From positions 3,694,001-3,758,000 of the forward strand of contig NZ_CP020918.1 of assembly GCF_003076455.1 (NCBI RefSeq): a DNA stretch of 64,000 nucleotides, in the 5' to 3' direction. The stretch's first letter is position 1. Each line of letters begins with the position of its first letter. Of this stretch, positions 9,526 through 19,092 are shown piece after piece. The position numbers were made by a program, and so were the translations under genes. The notes under the pieces were generated by a model that searched no databases, was not told the DNA's origin, and was given only the letters and a program-made list of their open reading frames with translations. This DNA is from Flavobacterium faecale (GTDB lineage: Bacteria; Bacteroidota; Bacteroidia; Flavobacteriales; Flavobacteriaceae).

Positions 9526-11913
9526 ATGAAAATTATTATTTTAGTTGCTGCTGCATTTCTATCAGTTCAGGCATTTTCGCAATCAAATTTAAAGGGTAAA
9601 ATTACAGATCAAAATAATCAGACGGTCATCGGGGCGACTGTGCAAATTAAAGAAATAGGAAATAGTACGATTACAGATGTTTCTGGAGATTATTTGTTGT
9701 CTAACATAAATGGGGGAACTTATTCAGTTAGGATTGAAATGCTTGGTTATCAAACTAAAGTCAAGAGTTTTACGTTTGATGGTACTAGCTCAATAGTATA
9801 CAATGTTACATTATCAGATGATATGAGCCGTTTAGATGAAGTTGTAATCTCTGCCAGTCGGCATTCTGAATATTTATCAGAAATTCCAGCTTCTGTAACG
9901 GTAGTTGGACAAGCTAAATTGCAAGACTTTGCTAAATCTACTTCAAATATTAGTGAAATACTAGAGTTTACAGTGCCAGGTTTAGCGATGTCTTCAGGTA
10001 CTTTTTCTAACTGGGGACAAACATTACGTGGCCGATCTTTACTAGTTATGGTCGACGGTATTCCGCAGTCTTCACCTTTAAGAAACGGGCAATTAGGAAT
10101 AAAATCAATTACTCCTAATGATATTAGTCGCGTGGAGGTTATAAAAGGAGCTACTTCTATTTTTGGTAACGGTGGTAACGGTGGTTTTATTAATTACATC
10201 ACTAAAAAACCTAATTCTTTCAAAAAAATTGAAGGCTCCACCAATGTTTGGGGTACATCTAATCTCGCTGAAACAAAAGACGCATTAGGATTTGGAGTTT
10301 ACCAATCCTTTCAAGGGAATTTAGATAAATTCAGTTATTATATTAGTGGGAGTTATGAAGAAACGGGTAATAAATATGATGCTAAAGGCGTTCCTCTTTT
10401 ACCAACCTATGGATTTGATAATTCTAAAATATACAGTGCGTTAGGAAAGATTGACTATCAATTATCTGAAAATCAAAAAATAACGCTAGGAGGTAATTTT
10501 TATAAATCGGTGCAAAACTCTCCATTTATTCCTGTAGCTGCAAAAGTTGAAGTTTTTAATAAGGAAGGAGATTATACTATAACAGCTGGATATGGTAAAA
10601 AAGGGACTATTGTGGGAGAAAAAGCTAATGGTTCGATCCTTGGTAATGGACAATTAACCTATAATTTAAATAATATATTTTCTGAAACCACAGACTTTCA
10701 AACTGATTTGTATTACCAAAATACGGAGAACATTTTCTTTTATTCTGATAAGTTTGAAAACGGAGGTCAATCGGTAATAAACGCAGAAAAATATGGCTTA
10801 AGACCAAATTTTATCACGAAGTTGTCAGACAACAAAGCGGCAGATATTACACTTACGTATGGTGTAGATTTACTTAGAGATAAAACCAATCAAGGGCTAT
10901 TGGATGGTAGGTTATGGGTGCCTAATATCGAAATGACTAGCTGGGCGCCTTACGCACAATCTACACTTAAATTTAATGAAAAATGGGTTGTCAAAACAGG
11001 TTTGCGTTATGATGATATTAATATGGATATTGTTGATTATAGTACTTTGCCGTATTCCGCTAAGAGTGATGGTAACTTTACCCCGTCTGTAGACGTACAA
11101 GGTGGTAAATTAAACTTTAATAATCTCGCCTTTAATTTTGGTGTACGCTATATTGAGCACCAAGAATTTATACCATATATAAGTTATTCACAAGGTTTTT
11201 CAATTGCAGATTTAGGTTCTGTATTGCGTTCTGCAACAGCAAGTAATATTAATGATATTCAGTTAGAAGCTGCAGTAACTAAAAACTATGAATTTGGTTT
11301 TTTATCTAGATTTAGTAACCTGAAGTTGGAGGCTGTTGGATATTACAGCACCTCTAGTTTGGGTACGGGAATTGTATTCGTTGACGAGCTAAATACATTC
11401 CAACCTTCAAAACAACCACAACGCATTTATGGTGCAGAGGTTGCTGTAGATTATTTTACACCAAACGATAAATGGCAATTTGGAACCTCTTATTCGTATG
11501 TTGAAGGTACAAAATATAATGTAGGAGATGAAAATAACTTAAGCTATTTGGGAGGTGATGTAATCTCTGCACCAAAATTGACTGTATATGCAAACTGGAA
11601 ACCGATACCAAAAGTAAGTACTTCTATTAGAGTTACCAATTCCGGAGACAGAGAGAGGTTTGATCCTTTTTTAAATGCAAAAACTAACAATTATGAATTT
11701 AGACATACTGAGTTTCCAGTAAGTGGTTATACTTTAGTTAATCTTTCTTTAGCATACCAGTTAGAACCTAACTTGTCTGTATCCTTAGCGATAAATAATT
11801 TGTTAAACGAATATTATCTACCTGCAAGATCGCAATGGGCATCCCCATTAAAAACATTCACAGGAGCTGGCGAAGGCGCTAATGCTAAAGTAAGTTTACA
11901 ATATAATTTTTAA
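9526..11913 (+). CDS. TonB-dependent outer-membrane receptor, probably siderophore or iron
   Basis: A 795-residue outer-membrane transporter. Signal peptide MKIIILVAAAFLSVQAFSQ; an N-terminal carboxypeptidase-regulatory-like domain (about residues 22-100, LKGKITDQNNQTVIGATVQI); a plug domain (about 110-225) with ISRVEVIKGATSIFGNGGNGGFINYITKKP; then a 22-strand barrel ending KVSLQYNF with the terminal aromatic residue typical of outer-membrane proteins. The plug wording is close to siderophore receptors. It is followed 10 bp later by a PepSY membrane protein, a pairing common for ferric-siderophore uptake with reduction or release at the inner membrane. The exact ligand cannot be read from sequence. 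Confidence 0.85.
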   Translation: MKIIILVAAAFLSVQAFSQSNLKGKITDQNNQTVIGATVQIKEIGNSTITDVSGDYLLSNINGGTYSVRIEMLGYQTKVKSFTFDGTSSIVYNVTLSDDMSRLDEVVISASRHSEYLSEIPASVTVVGQAKLQDFAKSTSNISEILEFTVPGLAMSSGTFSNWGQTLRGRSLLVMVDGIPQSSPLRNGQLGIKSITPNDISRVEVIKGATSIFGNGGNGGFINYITKKPNSFKKIEGSTNVWGTSNLAETKDALGFGVYQSFQGNLDKFSYYISGSYEETGNKYDAKGVPLLPTYGFDNSKIYSALGKIDYQLSENQKITLGGNFYKSVQNSPFIPVAAKVEVFNKEGDYTITAGYGKKGTIVGEKANGSILGNGQLTYNLNNIFSETTDFQTDLYYQNTENIFFYSDKFENGGQSVINAEKYGLRPNFITKLSDNKAADITLTYGVDLLRDKTNQGLLDGRLWVPNIEMTSWAPYAQSTLKFNEKWVVKTGLRYDDINMDIVDYSTLPYSAKSDGNFTPSVDVQGGKLNFNNLAFNFGVRYIEHQEFIPYISYSQGFSIADLGSVLRSATASNINDIQLEAAVTKNYEFGFLSRFSNLKLEAVGYYSTSSLGTGIVFVDELNTFQPSKQPQRIYGAEVAVDYFTPNDKWQFGTSYSYVEGTKYNVGDENNLSYLGGDVISAPKLTVYANWKPIPKVSTSIRVTNSGDRERFDPFLNAKTNNYEFRHTEFPVSGYTLVNLSLAYQLEPNLSVSLAINNLLNEYYLPARSQWASPLKTFTGAGEGANAKVSLQYNF

Positions 11914-11923
11914 TTTCTGATTG

Positions 11924-13006
11924 ATGGCTTTAGGGAATATAGTGCGTAAATTTCATCTTTGGGTAGGTATTACATGTGGTTTAGTAGCTTCGATTTCTGG
12001 CATTTCTGGTGCTATGTACGTGTGGCAACCAGAACTCAGCGCGGCTCTTAACCCAGAGCTATTAAAATTGAAAAACATAGATAGTTTAGAGGAGGCCGTT
12101 TTTTTAAAAACGGCAGCCTCTTTAACAGCAACACACTCAGATAGTATTAGTAAAATGTTCTTGCCGTATAGAGAGCAGCAAACAATTTCTATTGAATTTA
12201 AAAACGGGAAAACCAATTATTATAATTCAGAAAATGGGCAGTTTTTAGGAGAGAGGTCAGCTTCAATTGTGTTTTTTGAAAATTTGTTAAAATTTCACCG
12301 TACCCTTTTAATTCCAAAAATAGGAAAGTATGTGACTGGAACAAGTACCATTATTTTCCTTCTAGTGATATTGCTTTCGGGTATCTATATTTGGTACAAA
12401 ACCTATAGTGCTACCCTTAAAAACGGTTTTAAAATTAAATGGAAGAGTAAGAAAAAGAAATTCAACTTCGATCTTCACAAGGTATTGGGCGTTAGCTTTT
12501 TTATCCCACTTTTGACAATTGCCTTTACAGGTGCCTACTTTACCTATAATTCCTATTATAAAAAGGCGCTATCAGTGCTAGATAGTAAAACAATTCTTAA
12601 ACAAGAAATACAAAACAGCAATCCCACTTCCTTTGCAGCGATTTTGTCGAATTCCGATAAAAGTTATGCCTTGCGTGCCATATATTATCCTAACGATGCA
12701 AATGATAACTATAGATTTAGGTATATTGAGAGTAGATTTAAAACGCAAGGACTTAGAAAAACCAAAGAACTGACGGTCAGCACAAACCTAAAAATAATCT
12801 CTTTAACAGATTATAAGAATGATGCTACTAGCAACCGTGTAGCAGCACAATTTTACCCTGTACACATTGGTGAAATTGCAGGACCATTTGGTAGGATTCT
12901 TGTTTTTATTGCTGGACTTATTCCAATTACATTGTATATAACTGGCTTTAGGATATATCTTTTCAAGAAGCGCAGGAAAAAGAAGTTTCTGGTTGACGGC
13001 AATTAA
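11924..13006 (+). CDS. PepSY-associated TM-helix protein (iron-uptake partner)
   Basis: A 360-residue inner-membrane protein with four transmembrane helices: near residues 13-36 (HLWVGITCGLVASISGISGA), 134-157, 188-212 and 322-348. Periplasmic PepSY-like segments lie between helices 1-2 and 3-4. Conserved histidines sit beside helices 1 to 4 (RKFHLWVG, LKFHRTLL, DLHKVLGV, YPVHIGE), which suggests haem or metal binding as in the FhuF/ferric-reductase-like PepSY-TM family. The longest frame starts at TTG 11921; ATG 11924 is preferred. The 10-bp gap to the upstream receptor indicates co-transcription and a shared job in iron acquisition. Confidence 0.8.
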   Translation: MALGNIVRKFHLWVGITCGLVASISGISGAMYVWQPELSAALNPELLKLKNIDSLEEAVFLKTAASLTATHSDSISKMFLPYREQQTISIEFKNGKTNYYNSENGQFLGERSASIVFFENLLKFHRTLLIPKIGKYVTGTSTIIFLLVILLSGIYIWYKTYSATLKNGFKIKWKSKKKKFNFDLHKVLGVSFFIPLLTIAFTGAYFTYNSYYKKALSVLDSKTILKQEIQNSNPTSFAAILSNSDKSYALRAIYYPNDANDNYRFRYIESRFKTQGLRKTKELTVSTNLKIISLTDYKNDATSNRVAAQFYPVHIGEIAGPFGRILVFIAGLIPITLYITGFRIYLFKKRRKKKFLVDGN

Positions 13007-13139
13007 ATATCGTCATTAATATTCAGAACAAAAAGGTTTTTTTTAAAACAGAAACCGCCCCAAAAGTTAGTCGGTTAAATTAATTTAGATTTTTGAATGA
13101 GTTCAGTGCTGTACTGGGCTCCTTCCTTTTAAAGTAAGT

Positions 13140-13637
13140 CTAATTTAAAAATTTTATAAATATTGGATTAAAATTGTTTTTCTTTGAATTTTGAGCCCGA
13201 AGTTTGTTGCTATCTCCCGCAACAAGGCTTCCGCCGATGAGTTCAAAATGCGAAGCAAGATTTACCGTAGCACGAAAAACACGGGCAATAGCTTTAGGAT
13301 TGTCTTTTCTGAAATTGGCAATGGTATTGTGATCTGGAACCAAGCTTTTCATTAGCCAAATAAGTTCGATATTCCGAACGCATTCTTTCTCCAAAACCCT
13401 GGAAGAACGCATCCGATTGAGATATCCGTAAATAAAAAGTTTGAGTAAATACGCGGGATGATAAGCCGGTCGACCATTTTCAACAAAGCTAAAATCAAAA
13501 CCAAAATCAGCTAATTTTAAACTATCCACAAACAAGTCAATGAGTCTAACTTGATTGTCTTGTGCGATTGCCTGTTCCATGGAAGAAGCAAAAAGGGGAA
13601 TTTGACTTCTATCGCTTCCAATGATAAATTTACTCAT
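13140..13637 (-). pseudogene. IS1182-type transposase, N-terminal fragment
   Basis: The 165-residue frame covers the N-terminal part of an IS1182-family transposase: FVDSLKLADFGFDFS, then GRPAYHPAYLLKLFIYGYLN, RNIELIWLMKSLVPDHNTIA and GGSLVAGDSNKLRAQNSKKN, all hallmark segments including a DDE-region aspartate (GDS). The sequence leaves the family at NNFN and ends within ten residues, so at least half of the protein is missing. The upstream side (13.75 kb) carries a sequence matching in inverted orientation the outer end next to the C-terminal fragments at 16.5, 20.2 and 23.7 kb. This suggests that the pieces come from related copies of one element. Confidence 0.75.
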
Positions 13638-13753
13638 AAATCACTTTTTAAAAATACGTAAGTACCTAATAATCAGTACTAAATACAGTAGAAAGCAAGG
13701 AGTTATACAAGTTTTGGGAGTGATTTTTTTAAGATAATTGAATAAAAAGAAGG

Positions 13754-13775
13754 GAGGTTTTTAGACAGTTTGACG
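13754..13775 (-). repeat. Putative outer end of the IS1182-type element
   Basis: GGTTTTTAGACAGTTTGACG on the plus strand is, as its reverse complement, CGTCAAACTGTCTAAAAACC. The sequence next to the IS1182 C-terminal copies is CGTCAGTTCGTCTAAAAACC. The shared TCTAAAAACC core in opposite orientations looks like the two terminal inverted repeats of one IS type. The outermost CGTCA part may instead belong to the attC-like site. Confidence 0.45.
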
Positions 13776-13981
13776 TGTCCCGGCTTGCAGAAGTGGCGAA
13801 CTTCGTGACCGATTATTTTCGGCTAAGGTAAATGTTCTTGCGAAAGATACACGTGAATTTACCACATATTTCGCCATTTTTGTAAACCGCTGTGTGTGCC
13901 CTGCATGAGCAGGAAGCAGATTGTAAATCGTTTGTTCACGATTCGAAATTAAACATTTTGAATTAGAAAACAAATCCTACA
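13776..13981. other. Unassigned stretch left of the group II intron
   Basis: About 200 bp with no convincing gene. It has short inverted repeats such as CCTGCATGAGCAGG. Its right end, ACAAATCCTACAGTCTG, resembles the attC-like right half ACGAATCCTTAGCTG seen at 21.15 and 24.72 kb. It is therefore probably the remaining half of the attC site that the intron split. Confidence 0.35.
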
Positions 13982-14441
13982 GTCTGATATTTTTCCAGAG
14001 GGTGCAAGTCCCTTATGAGCGGATTGAAAACCCGAATCATTAGTACGTCGCAAGGTGGTTTATCGTGAGGTATGCACTGAAGGCAGCGAAACGACAAAAT
14101 CCGGTACTGACGTACAGGAACGTCATATGAGGCAAGTTAACGAGGATAAGCGTCCACAGCAACGTAACGTCCGAAGATTATCAAAATCGTTGATTTGTAG
14201 ATGACGCAGGAATCGGAGGAAGGAAGAAGCTCTTACCGGGGGAGGTCTTGACAACTACGAGTTGGTTAGGTCAAGAAGTCAGCAGAAGTCATAGTACTTG
14301 TGGCAACGAGTTGCAAATAGAAACTGCATAGGTCTCACAATCAAGGAAGGACAGAACGCATTGAGGTTCTTAATTTTCAACGGAATGACGCAAGTTATAG
14401 CCCTGAAAAACAAGAACAGGTTAACCGATTAAAACAACAAA

Positions 14442-15737
14442 ATGATTGCACGAGTAGTACATCCTTACAATCTTCAAAAAGCATTGGAACATGTTATTTC
14501 CAATCGAGGCAGTGCAGGCGTTGATGGCGTAAAAGTCAGCCAACTCAAAGAAGGTTTTCCGAAACGAAAACCACAACTGCTAGAAGATATTGCAAACGGA
14601 AACTACTGCTCACAACCCATTTTGGGAGTAGAAATTCCTAAGGGGAACGGCAAAGTCCGTCTTTTGGGAGTTCCTACCACTACCGACCGAGTGTTGCAAC
14701 AAGCCGTATCGCAGGTTATAGCACCATTATTCGAAACCGAGTTTAGTAGCAATAGTTTTGGATTTCGCCCCAACAAGAATGCCCGACAAGCCGTTGGACA
14801 ATCACGGGACTACATCCATCAAGGGTTGAACCACATTGTGGACATTGACCTCAAGAACTTCTTTGATGAAGTAGACCATTGTTTATTACTGAATTTAGTC
14901 TATCGAAAAGTGAAATGTAAAACTACGATGCGACTCATCCGAAAATGGTTGCGTGCGCCAATACAAATCAAAGGAAAACTACAGAAAAGACGCAAGGGCG
15001 TTCCGCAAGGAAGTCCACTCAGTCCGTTATTGTCGAATATTCTACTCCATGAATTGGACAAAGAAATGACAAGACGCAAATACAAATTTGTACGTTATGC
15101 CGATGATTTTAGTATTTATTGTACGAGCCACAACGGGGCAAAAGCGACAGCACAAGCACTTGTTAAATTCTTGAAAACAAAGCTCAAACTGACCATCAAC
15201 GAGGAGAAAAGCGGGATAAAACGTCCTGTTCACTTCACGATTTTGGGATTCGGATTTGTGCCAACTTACAAGAAAGGAAGCAAGAACGATTATCAATTGG
15301 TAGTGGCAGAAAAAGCATGGAAGAAACTAAAAGAAAAGCTCAAAAGCATTAGCCGTAAAACCGCACCAGTCAAACTAGAAGACCGTATTGCCAAGATAAA
15401 CGAAATTCAGCGAGGATGGTTAAACTATTTTCGGGGAACAAGTATCATGGGAAAATTACGTGACATAGATGGCTGGTTAAGAAACCGACTTCGGTACTGC
15501 ATTTGGCACGACTGGAAAAAACCCGAACGGAAAAGGAAAAACCTCATACGACTAGGAATTGACCAAGACCACGCCTATGCATGGAGTCGGACTCGAAAAG
15601 GTGGTTGGGCGATTGCTCAGAGTCCAATTTTGGGGTCTACCATCACTTTGAAGCGCTTAAAACAAAAAGGGTATCAATCATTAACCGATGTTTATATCGA
15701 ACTTAACCCATCTCTTTGCGAACCGCCGAATACGTGA
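14442..15737 (+). CDS. ltrA: Group II intron reverse transcriptase/maturase (class C)
   Basis: A 431-residue intron-encoded protein for splicing and retrohoming. It has the RT domain (about residues 40-290) with RGSAGVDGV, GVPQGSPLSPLLSNILL and the catalytic FVRYADDF box, then the maturase X domain (about 300-400) with RGWLNYFRG and the tail TRKGGWAIAQSPILGSTITL. No HNH endonuclease domain follows, which fits class C introns that use nicks or single-stranded hairpins as targets. The stop codon lies inside the domain V hairpin. The gene looks intact, so the intron may be active. Confidence 0.9.
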   Translation: MIARVVHPYNLQKALEHVISNRGSAGVDGVKVSQLKEGFPKRKPQLLEDIANGNYCSQPILGVEIPKGNGKVRLLGVPTTTDRVLQQAVSQVIAPLFETEFSSNSFGFRPNKNARQAVGQSRDYIHQGLNHIVDIDLKNFFDEVDHCLLLNLVYRKVKCKTTMRLIRKWLRAPIQIKGKLQKRRKGVPQGSPLSPLLSNILLHELDKEMTRRKYKFVRYADDFSIYCTSHNGAKATAQALVKFLKTKLKLTINEEKSGIKRPVHFTILGFGFVPTYKKGSKNDYQLVVAEKAWKKLKEKLKSISRKTAPVKLEDRIAKINEIQRGWLNYFRGTSIMGKLRDIDGWLRNRLRYCIWHDWKKPERKRKNLIRLGIDQDHAYAWSRTRKGGWAIAQSPILGSTITLKRLKQKGYQSLTDVYIELNPSLCEPPNT

Positions 15738-15756
15738 CCCGTACGTTCGGTGGTGT
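15720..15756 (+). ncRNA. Group II intron domain V hairpin
   Basis: GAACCGCCGAATACG and CGTACGTTCGGTGGTGT form the short bulged hairpin that is the catalytic core of group II introns. The lower stem pairs ACCGCCGAA with TTCGGTGGT (one G-U) and the upper stem pairs TACG with CGTA. It overlaps the last codons of the reverse transcriptase. Confidence 0.65.
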
Positions 15757-15812
15757 GAGAGGCGCAGTCCGTCCTATTCGGGGCGGACCCGTCTACTCGA
15801 TTGGCAAAAGTA

Positions 15813-16217
15813 TTATTTGCGCACAATCCAATTTTCGATTTCAATTCCATTTAATCTTTCGAAATCTTTGATGTTTTCAGTTACTAAAATTAATTTATTT
15901 TCTACTGCTGTAACACCAATTAATAAATCAAATTCATCATTTTGAGGTTTGCCAAGTTTATTTAAGCGAACTTTTTCTTCTGCGTATTTTTTTATAGATC
16001 CAAAAATTGGAATTATTACAATTCCTTTTAAAAAAATATCTACAGCTTTATGTGATTTAACTTTATCAAGACTATTTTCAGCACCAAATCGTAATTCTAA
16101 AACAGTTATTTCAGAAATATAGCAATTTTCGACACCCTTTGCTTTTAGCATTTTATCAACTTCGAATTTTCCACGTAGAAAATGTACACAGATATTGGTG
16201 TCAAGTAAATATTTCAT
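15813..16217 (-). CDS. vapC: VapC-type PIN-domain toxin
   Basis: A 134-residue PIN-domain ribonuclease, the toxin of a type II toxin-antitoxin pair. The acidic metal-binding residues are in place: D6 in LLDTNICVHFLRG, the glutamate in ITVLELRFGAE, and aspartates in NDEFDLLIGVTAV and TENIKDFERL. The start ATG overlaps the stop of the upstream antitoxin (TAATG), ensuring coupled translation. Its stop codon lies 12 bp from the TTGGCAAAAG cassette boundary. Toxin-antitoxin cassettes are typical of chromosomal integron arrays, where they stabilise the array. Confidence 0.85.
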   Translation of the reverse strand: MKYLLDTNICVHFLRGKFEVDKMLKAKGVENCYISEITVLELRFGAENSLDKVKSHKAVDIFLKGIVIIPIFGSIKKYAEEKVRLNKLGKPQNDEFDLLIGVTAVENKLILVTENIKDFERLNGIEIENWIVRK

Positions 16218-16456
16218 TAGAATTTAATTTCTTTAGTTCTAAATTTTCTACTTGATTTTATTTCTGTATTTATTTCATCAGAGGTTTTTTCGCTAGAAAA
16301 TGCACCAAAAGATTTATAAAAATTATTTTCTTTACTTTTATTTTCTGCTTTTAAGGATTTCGTTAACTTTTCAATCAACTCAAGTTTACTCATAGAGTTT
16401 AAACTCTCGAATAATCCGAAGTAATTTTCTATAATATTTTTGTCAGTAAAAGTCAT
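16217..16456 (-). CDS. vapB: VapB-like antitoxin
   Basis: A 79-residue protein directly upstream of and overlapping the VapC-type toxin. It has an N-terminal helical part (about residues 1-40) and a basic, disordered tail (KSSRKFRTKEIKF), the layout expected of an antitoxin whose C-terminus wraps the toxin. The DNA-binding type is not obvious. The gene starts 55 bp inside the cassette's right boundary (TTTTGCCAAC at 16509-16518), leaving room for a promoter of its own. Confidence 0.7.
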   Translation of the reverse strand: MTFTDKNIIENYFGLFESLNSMSKLELIEKLTKSLKAENKSKENNFYKSFGAFSSEKTSDEINTEIKSSRKFRTKEIKF

Positions 16457-16558
16457 TTTCGTGTTGTTTTATTCAAAGATATGATTTTTTCCGCTTTTGA
16501 TCAAATATTTTTGCCAACGTCAGTTCCTCTAAAAACCCTTGAGAGTTCCTATCTAAAC

Positions 16559-17062
16559 TTAATTTTGAGGTAAATATAACCCATTTCCCGAACAATAATT
16601 TCGACTTTTAAAAAATGCGCTCACATTTATTTCAAAATTTACAACGGCGTAAAAAGCTTTTAAATGAGTTTTATTGAGCCAATAAAACAAAGCCGTACGT
16701 TTTAAGTACATTTTCAACATATTTAGGTCAACGAGATTAAAAATGCGCTTGAGATTGTAGGCGGTAAAAATCAATCCCACATCAGCACTGGCGTGTTTGA
16801 TGGATTTTTTAGTCATGATGTAATAGAAGTCCCATTGTCGTTTAATCACGCCATATGGATGCTCGACAATGGCTTGGCGCCGTCGGTAGATTTCATAATT
16901 ATTTTCAATTCTGACCTTATTTTTATAAATTAAATCGGCATGTTGGGAACGTTCAATAAGTCGGCCTCTTGCGTTTTTGGTACACTTTTTAAAAAGCTCG
17001 CAACTCAAGCAAGCACTGGTTTTATGATGCTTCATTTGAGTCACCGACTTTCCGTTTTGCAA
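16559..17062 (-). pseudogene. IS1182-type transposase, C-terminal fragment (copy A)
   Basis: The 167-residue frame is the C-terminal part of an IS1182-family transposase: CLSCELFKKCTKN (paired cysteines), RSQHADLIYKNK, the catalytic-glutamate region YRRRQAIVEHPYGVIKRQWDF, then SADVGLIFTAYNLKRIFNL. The N-terminal half is absent. At about 17065 the sequence switches to an IS91-type 3' end on the opposite strand. Two near-identical copies lie at 20.2 and 23.8 kb, always in the same context, so this block moved or duplicated as a unit rather than as a functional IS. Confidence 0.8.
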
Positions 17063-17077
17063 TGCACATTTTACCCA

Positions 17078-17319
17078 AGGGTTTTGTAAAAATACGGCAT
17101 TATGGTTTTTTGAGTAGCAACTGGAAATGAGAGAAACTAAAGATTTTACAAGAAAAACTAAAGGTACAACCCCAAATAAAAGTAACCAAAGAATCGAAAA
17201 TTAGAAAGTGTCAATGCTGTAAAACGGGCAATTTACACACCATTCTACTGTTTGACCAGCGAGGTCCGCCTGCTTGGTATCTTGGCAGTAGCCAAAAATC
17301 AATTGCCTGTAAAAGTTAA
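17078..17319 (+). pseudogene. IS91-type transposase, C-terminal fragment (copy A)
   Basis: The plus-strand frame reads PKGFVKIRHYGFLSSNWK, the conserved end of the IS91-family Y2 transposase, followed by a cysteine-paired segment (KCQCCKTGN). A TGA replaces the arginine codon found in copy B right after NWK. Only this 3' end is present; the HUH catalytic part is missing. IS91 elements move by rolling circle from an origin near this end. Confidence 0.65.
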
Positions 17320-17597
17320 CTTTATGGGTAAGGGCACTTATGTTCAAAAGTGAAGGAAAACACGAGAAAACCAACCAGATTATCCCTCAAAGAAAAGAGG
17401 ACAATTTGTCCTCTTGAATTACCTAAACTTGTTTATCGATATCCCCATAGTGGCGGAAGTAGAGCGGTTCCGTTCAACCGCAGTTTCATTGTTGGCTTTT
17501 CAAGCCCAACGAGCATCTATGTAAAAGCAGTAAATTGAGCCTCAAAATAATTACTAACTGCAGTACAGTTTTGGCTGTCTGCTAATACTTTAATGAT

Positions 17598-18674
17598 ATG
17601 AGTACTCAAATTACTACTAGTCCAAAAGTATATATTGGTTTGGATATACACAAGAAAACATGGACAGTTTCCATTCAGACCGATTTATTTTTCCATAAAA
17701 CGTATTCTATGCCTTCAAAATCTTGTGATTTAGAGCAATATGTAACTAATAATTTTCATAATCATGAGGTTTATTTAGTTTATGAAGTAGGTTGTTGTGG
17801 GTTTTCTGTAGCTCGCTATTTTTTAAATTTAGGATGGAATGTACTAGTGGTCAATCCAGCTGACGTGAAAACAGGAAATAAAGAACGCTATCAGAAAACA
17901 GATGCTTTGGATGCCAAAAATTTATCCAACCAGTTGAAATCTGGCACTTTAAAAGGAATCAATATCCCTACAGAGGATGAGGATCAGTTCACTAGTTTGG
18001 CACGCCATAGAACACAGGTTACAAAAAAATTGAGGACAACTAAATTGCATATCAAGAGTTTATTGTTGTTTCACGCAATAGAAATCCCCGTAGAATATGA
18101 TAATTCGAATTGGTCTAATGGTTTTATAGAATGGTTAGAAAAGGTGAAATTTAGTACTACTTGTGGAGATTTAGCTTTACAAGGAAAAATTAGAATGTAT
18201 AAATTTGTAAAAACAGAATATTTAGAAATTGCCAATCAAATGCGAGCCTATTGTCGAAAAAGCCACAAAGAAGATTACAATTTATTGAAGAGTATTCCTG
18301 GTATTGGGGGTTATCTAGCCTCTGTTATTATTGCAGAATGTGGTGATTTGAGGCGTTTCAATACCGAGGGACAATTTGCTAGTTTTGTTGGAATTGTTCC
18401 TGGAATACATAATAGCGGTGGTAGCGAGAAATGTTTGGGAATAACTCCTCGGAGCCGAAGTCAATTACGAAGCTACTTGATTGAAGCGGCTTGGATGGCT
18501 GTGAGGAAAGATCTTGAAATGCAACAGTATTATAGAAAACATCAAGGAAAAAATGTAAAAAGCATCATCGTAAAAGTAGCACATAAAATGACTCGAAGGA
18601 TATTAGCAGTTATTAAGACACAAACCCCATATAAAATTAATAAAAACATAGTTTTAGAAAAATCAATAGCATAA
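17598..18674 (+). CDS. IS110-family transposase (DEDD plus Transposase_20)
   Basis: A 358-residue RNA-guided-type recombinase. The N-terminal RuvC-like DEDD domain shows IGLDIHKKTW (first D), VYEVGCCGFSVA (E) and VVNPADVKT...KTDALDAK (two D). The C-terminal Transposase_20 domain has LLKSIPGIGGYLASVIIAEC and FASFVGIVPGIHNSGG with the nucleophilic serine region SEKCLGITPRSRSQLR. It is full length and undamaged, so the element may be mobile. IS110-family enzymes use an RNA made from a flanking non-coding region to choose donor and target; here the 3' flank is the candidate. Confidence 0.9.
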   Translation: MSTQITTSPKVYIGLDIHKKTWTVSIQTDLFFHKTYSMPSKSCDLEQYVTNNFHNHEVYLVYEVGCCGFSVARYFLNLGWNVLVVNPADVKTGNKERYQKTDALDAKNLSNQLKSGTLKGINIPTEDEDQFTSLARHRTQVTKKLRTTKLHIKSLLLFHAIEIPVEYDNSNWSNGFIEWLEKVKFSTTCGDLALQGKIRMYKFVKTEYLEIANQMRAYCRKSHKEDYNLLKSIPGIGGYLASVIIAECGDLRRFNTEGQFASFVGIVPGIHNSGGSEKCLGITPRSRSQLRSYLIEAAWMAVRKDLEMQQYYRKHQGKNVKSIIVKVAHKMTRRILAVIKTQTPYKINKNIVLEKSIA

Positions 18675-19092
18675 AATTAAAAAATAAGAGTAGCGAAAAT
18701 CAAAAAATAACTTTCTTAAAAGTCTCACAAAATGACAAGAAAAAATAGACTGCAAAGCTAAGGTGGTAGCCACGCTAAAGCGTGGGCTACATAACGAGCA
18801 GGCAGCTATTTTATTATTCTTACAACCACACAGGTGCTGGTGGCTATTGATTTAGACCACAAATAGGAGCCTGAGCTTTAAGAATTTAAAGGGAAAATAT
18901 GATATAAAAGAGGAAAAAAAAATCGTGGCATTATTGAAAAAGTTAGAATAACTTTTTCTGTCCAAAACCTACGGCGGACAAAAAGTTGTTTCCAACTTTT
19001 CCAACAAGCCGTTGGAACGGCATTTTATACTCGAAAATCACCCACATATCGCTCAGAGAAAAAGTTGTTGATAACTTTAATTGCTTTACATA
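18675..19092 (+). ncRNA. Candidate guide (seek/bridge) RNA region of the IS110-family element
   Basis: About 420 bp downstream of the transposase holds no gene but several hairpins: GTAGCCACGC-TAAA-GCGTGGGCTAC (18766-18790), AAAAGTTGTTTCCAACTTTT and AAAAAGTTAGAATAACTTTTT. IS1111-type elements encode their guide RNA in this position. The segment CAACAAGCCGTTGG contains CAAGCC, also found next to the insertion point (CAAGCCCAACGA), which could be one arm of a target-recognition loop. This match is short and may be chance. Confidence 0.45.

Larger units (their letters stand above)
13982..15800 (+). mobile_element. Group II intron, class C type, inserted at a cassette boundary
   Basis: A retroelement RNA of about 1.8 kb that encodes its own reverse transcriptase. 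The 5' part contains the domain I wording GGGTGCAAGTCCC at 14001 after a probable start at GTCTGATATT (about 13982, a departure from the usual GTGYG). A domain V hairpin (ACCGCCGAA paired with TTCGGTGGT) lies near 15722-15754, and the element ends with CTACTCGA(T) at about 15800, typical of domain VI 3' ends. The reverse transcriptase has no endonuclease domain and ends with the class C signature. The 3' exon begins TTGGCAAAAG, the R''-box side of the vapBC cassette. That is the expected target strand for class C introns that home to attC sites. Exact ends are uncertain by a few bases. Confidence 0.75.

Noticed and set aside
13140..17062. A single IS1182 element split by the intron and cassettes
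   Set aside because: The N-terminal piece stops at a deletion point and overlaps no junction with the C-terminal copies; there are three C-terminal copies but only one N-terminal piece, so separate events are more likely.
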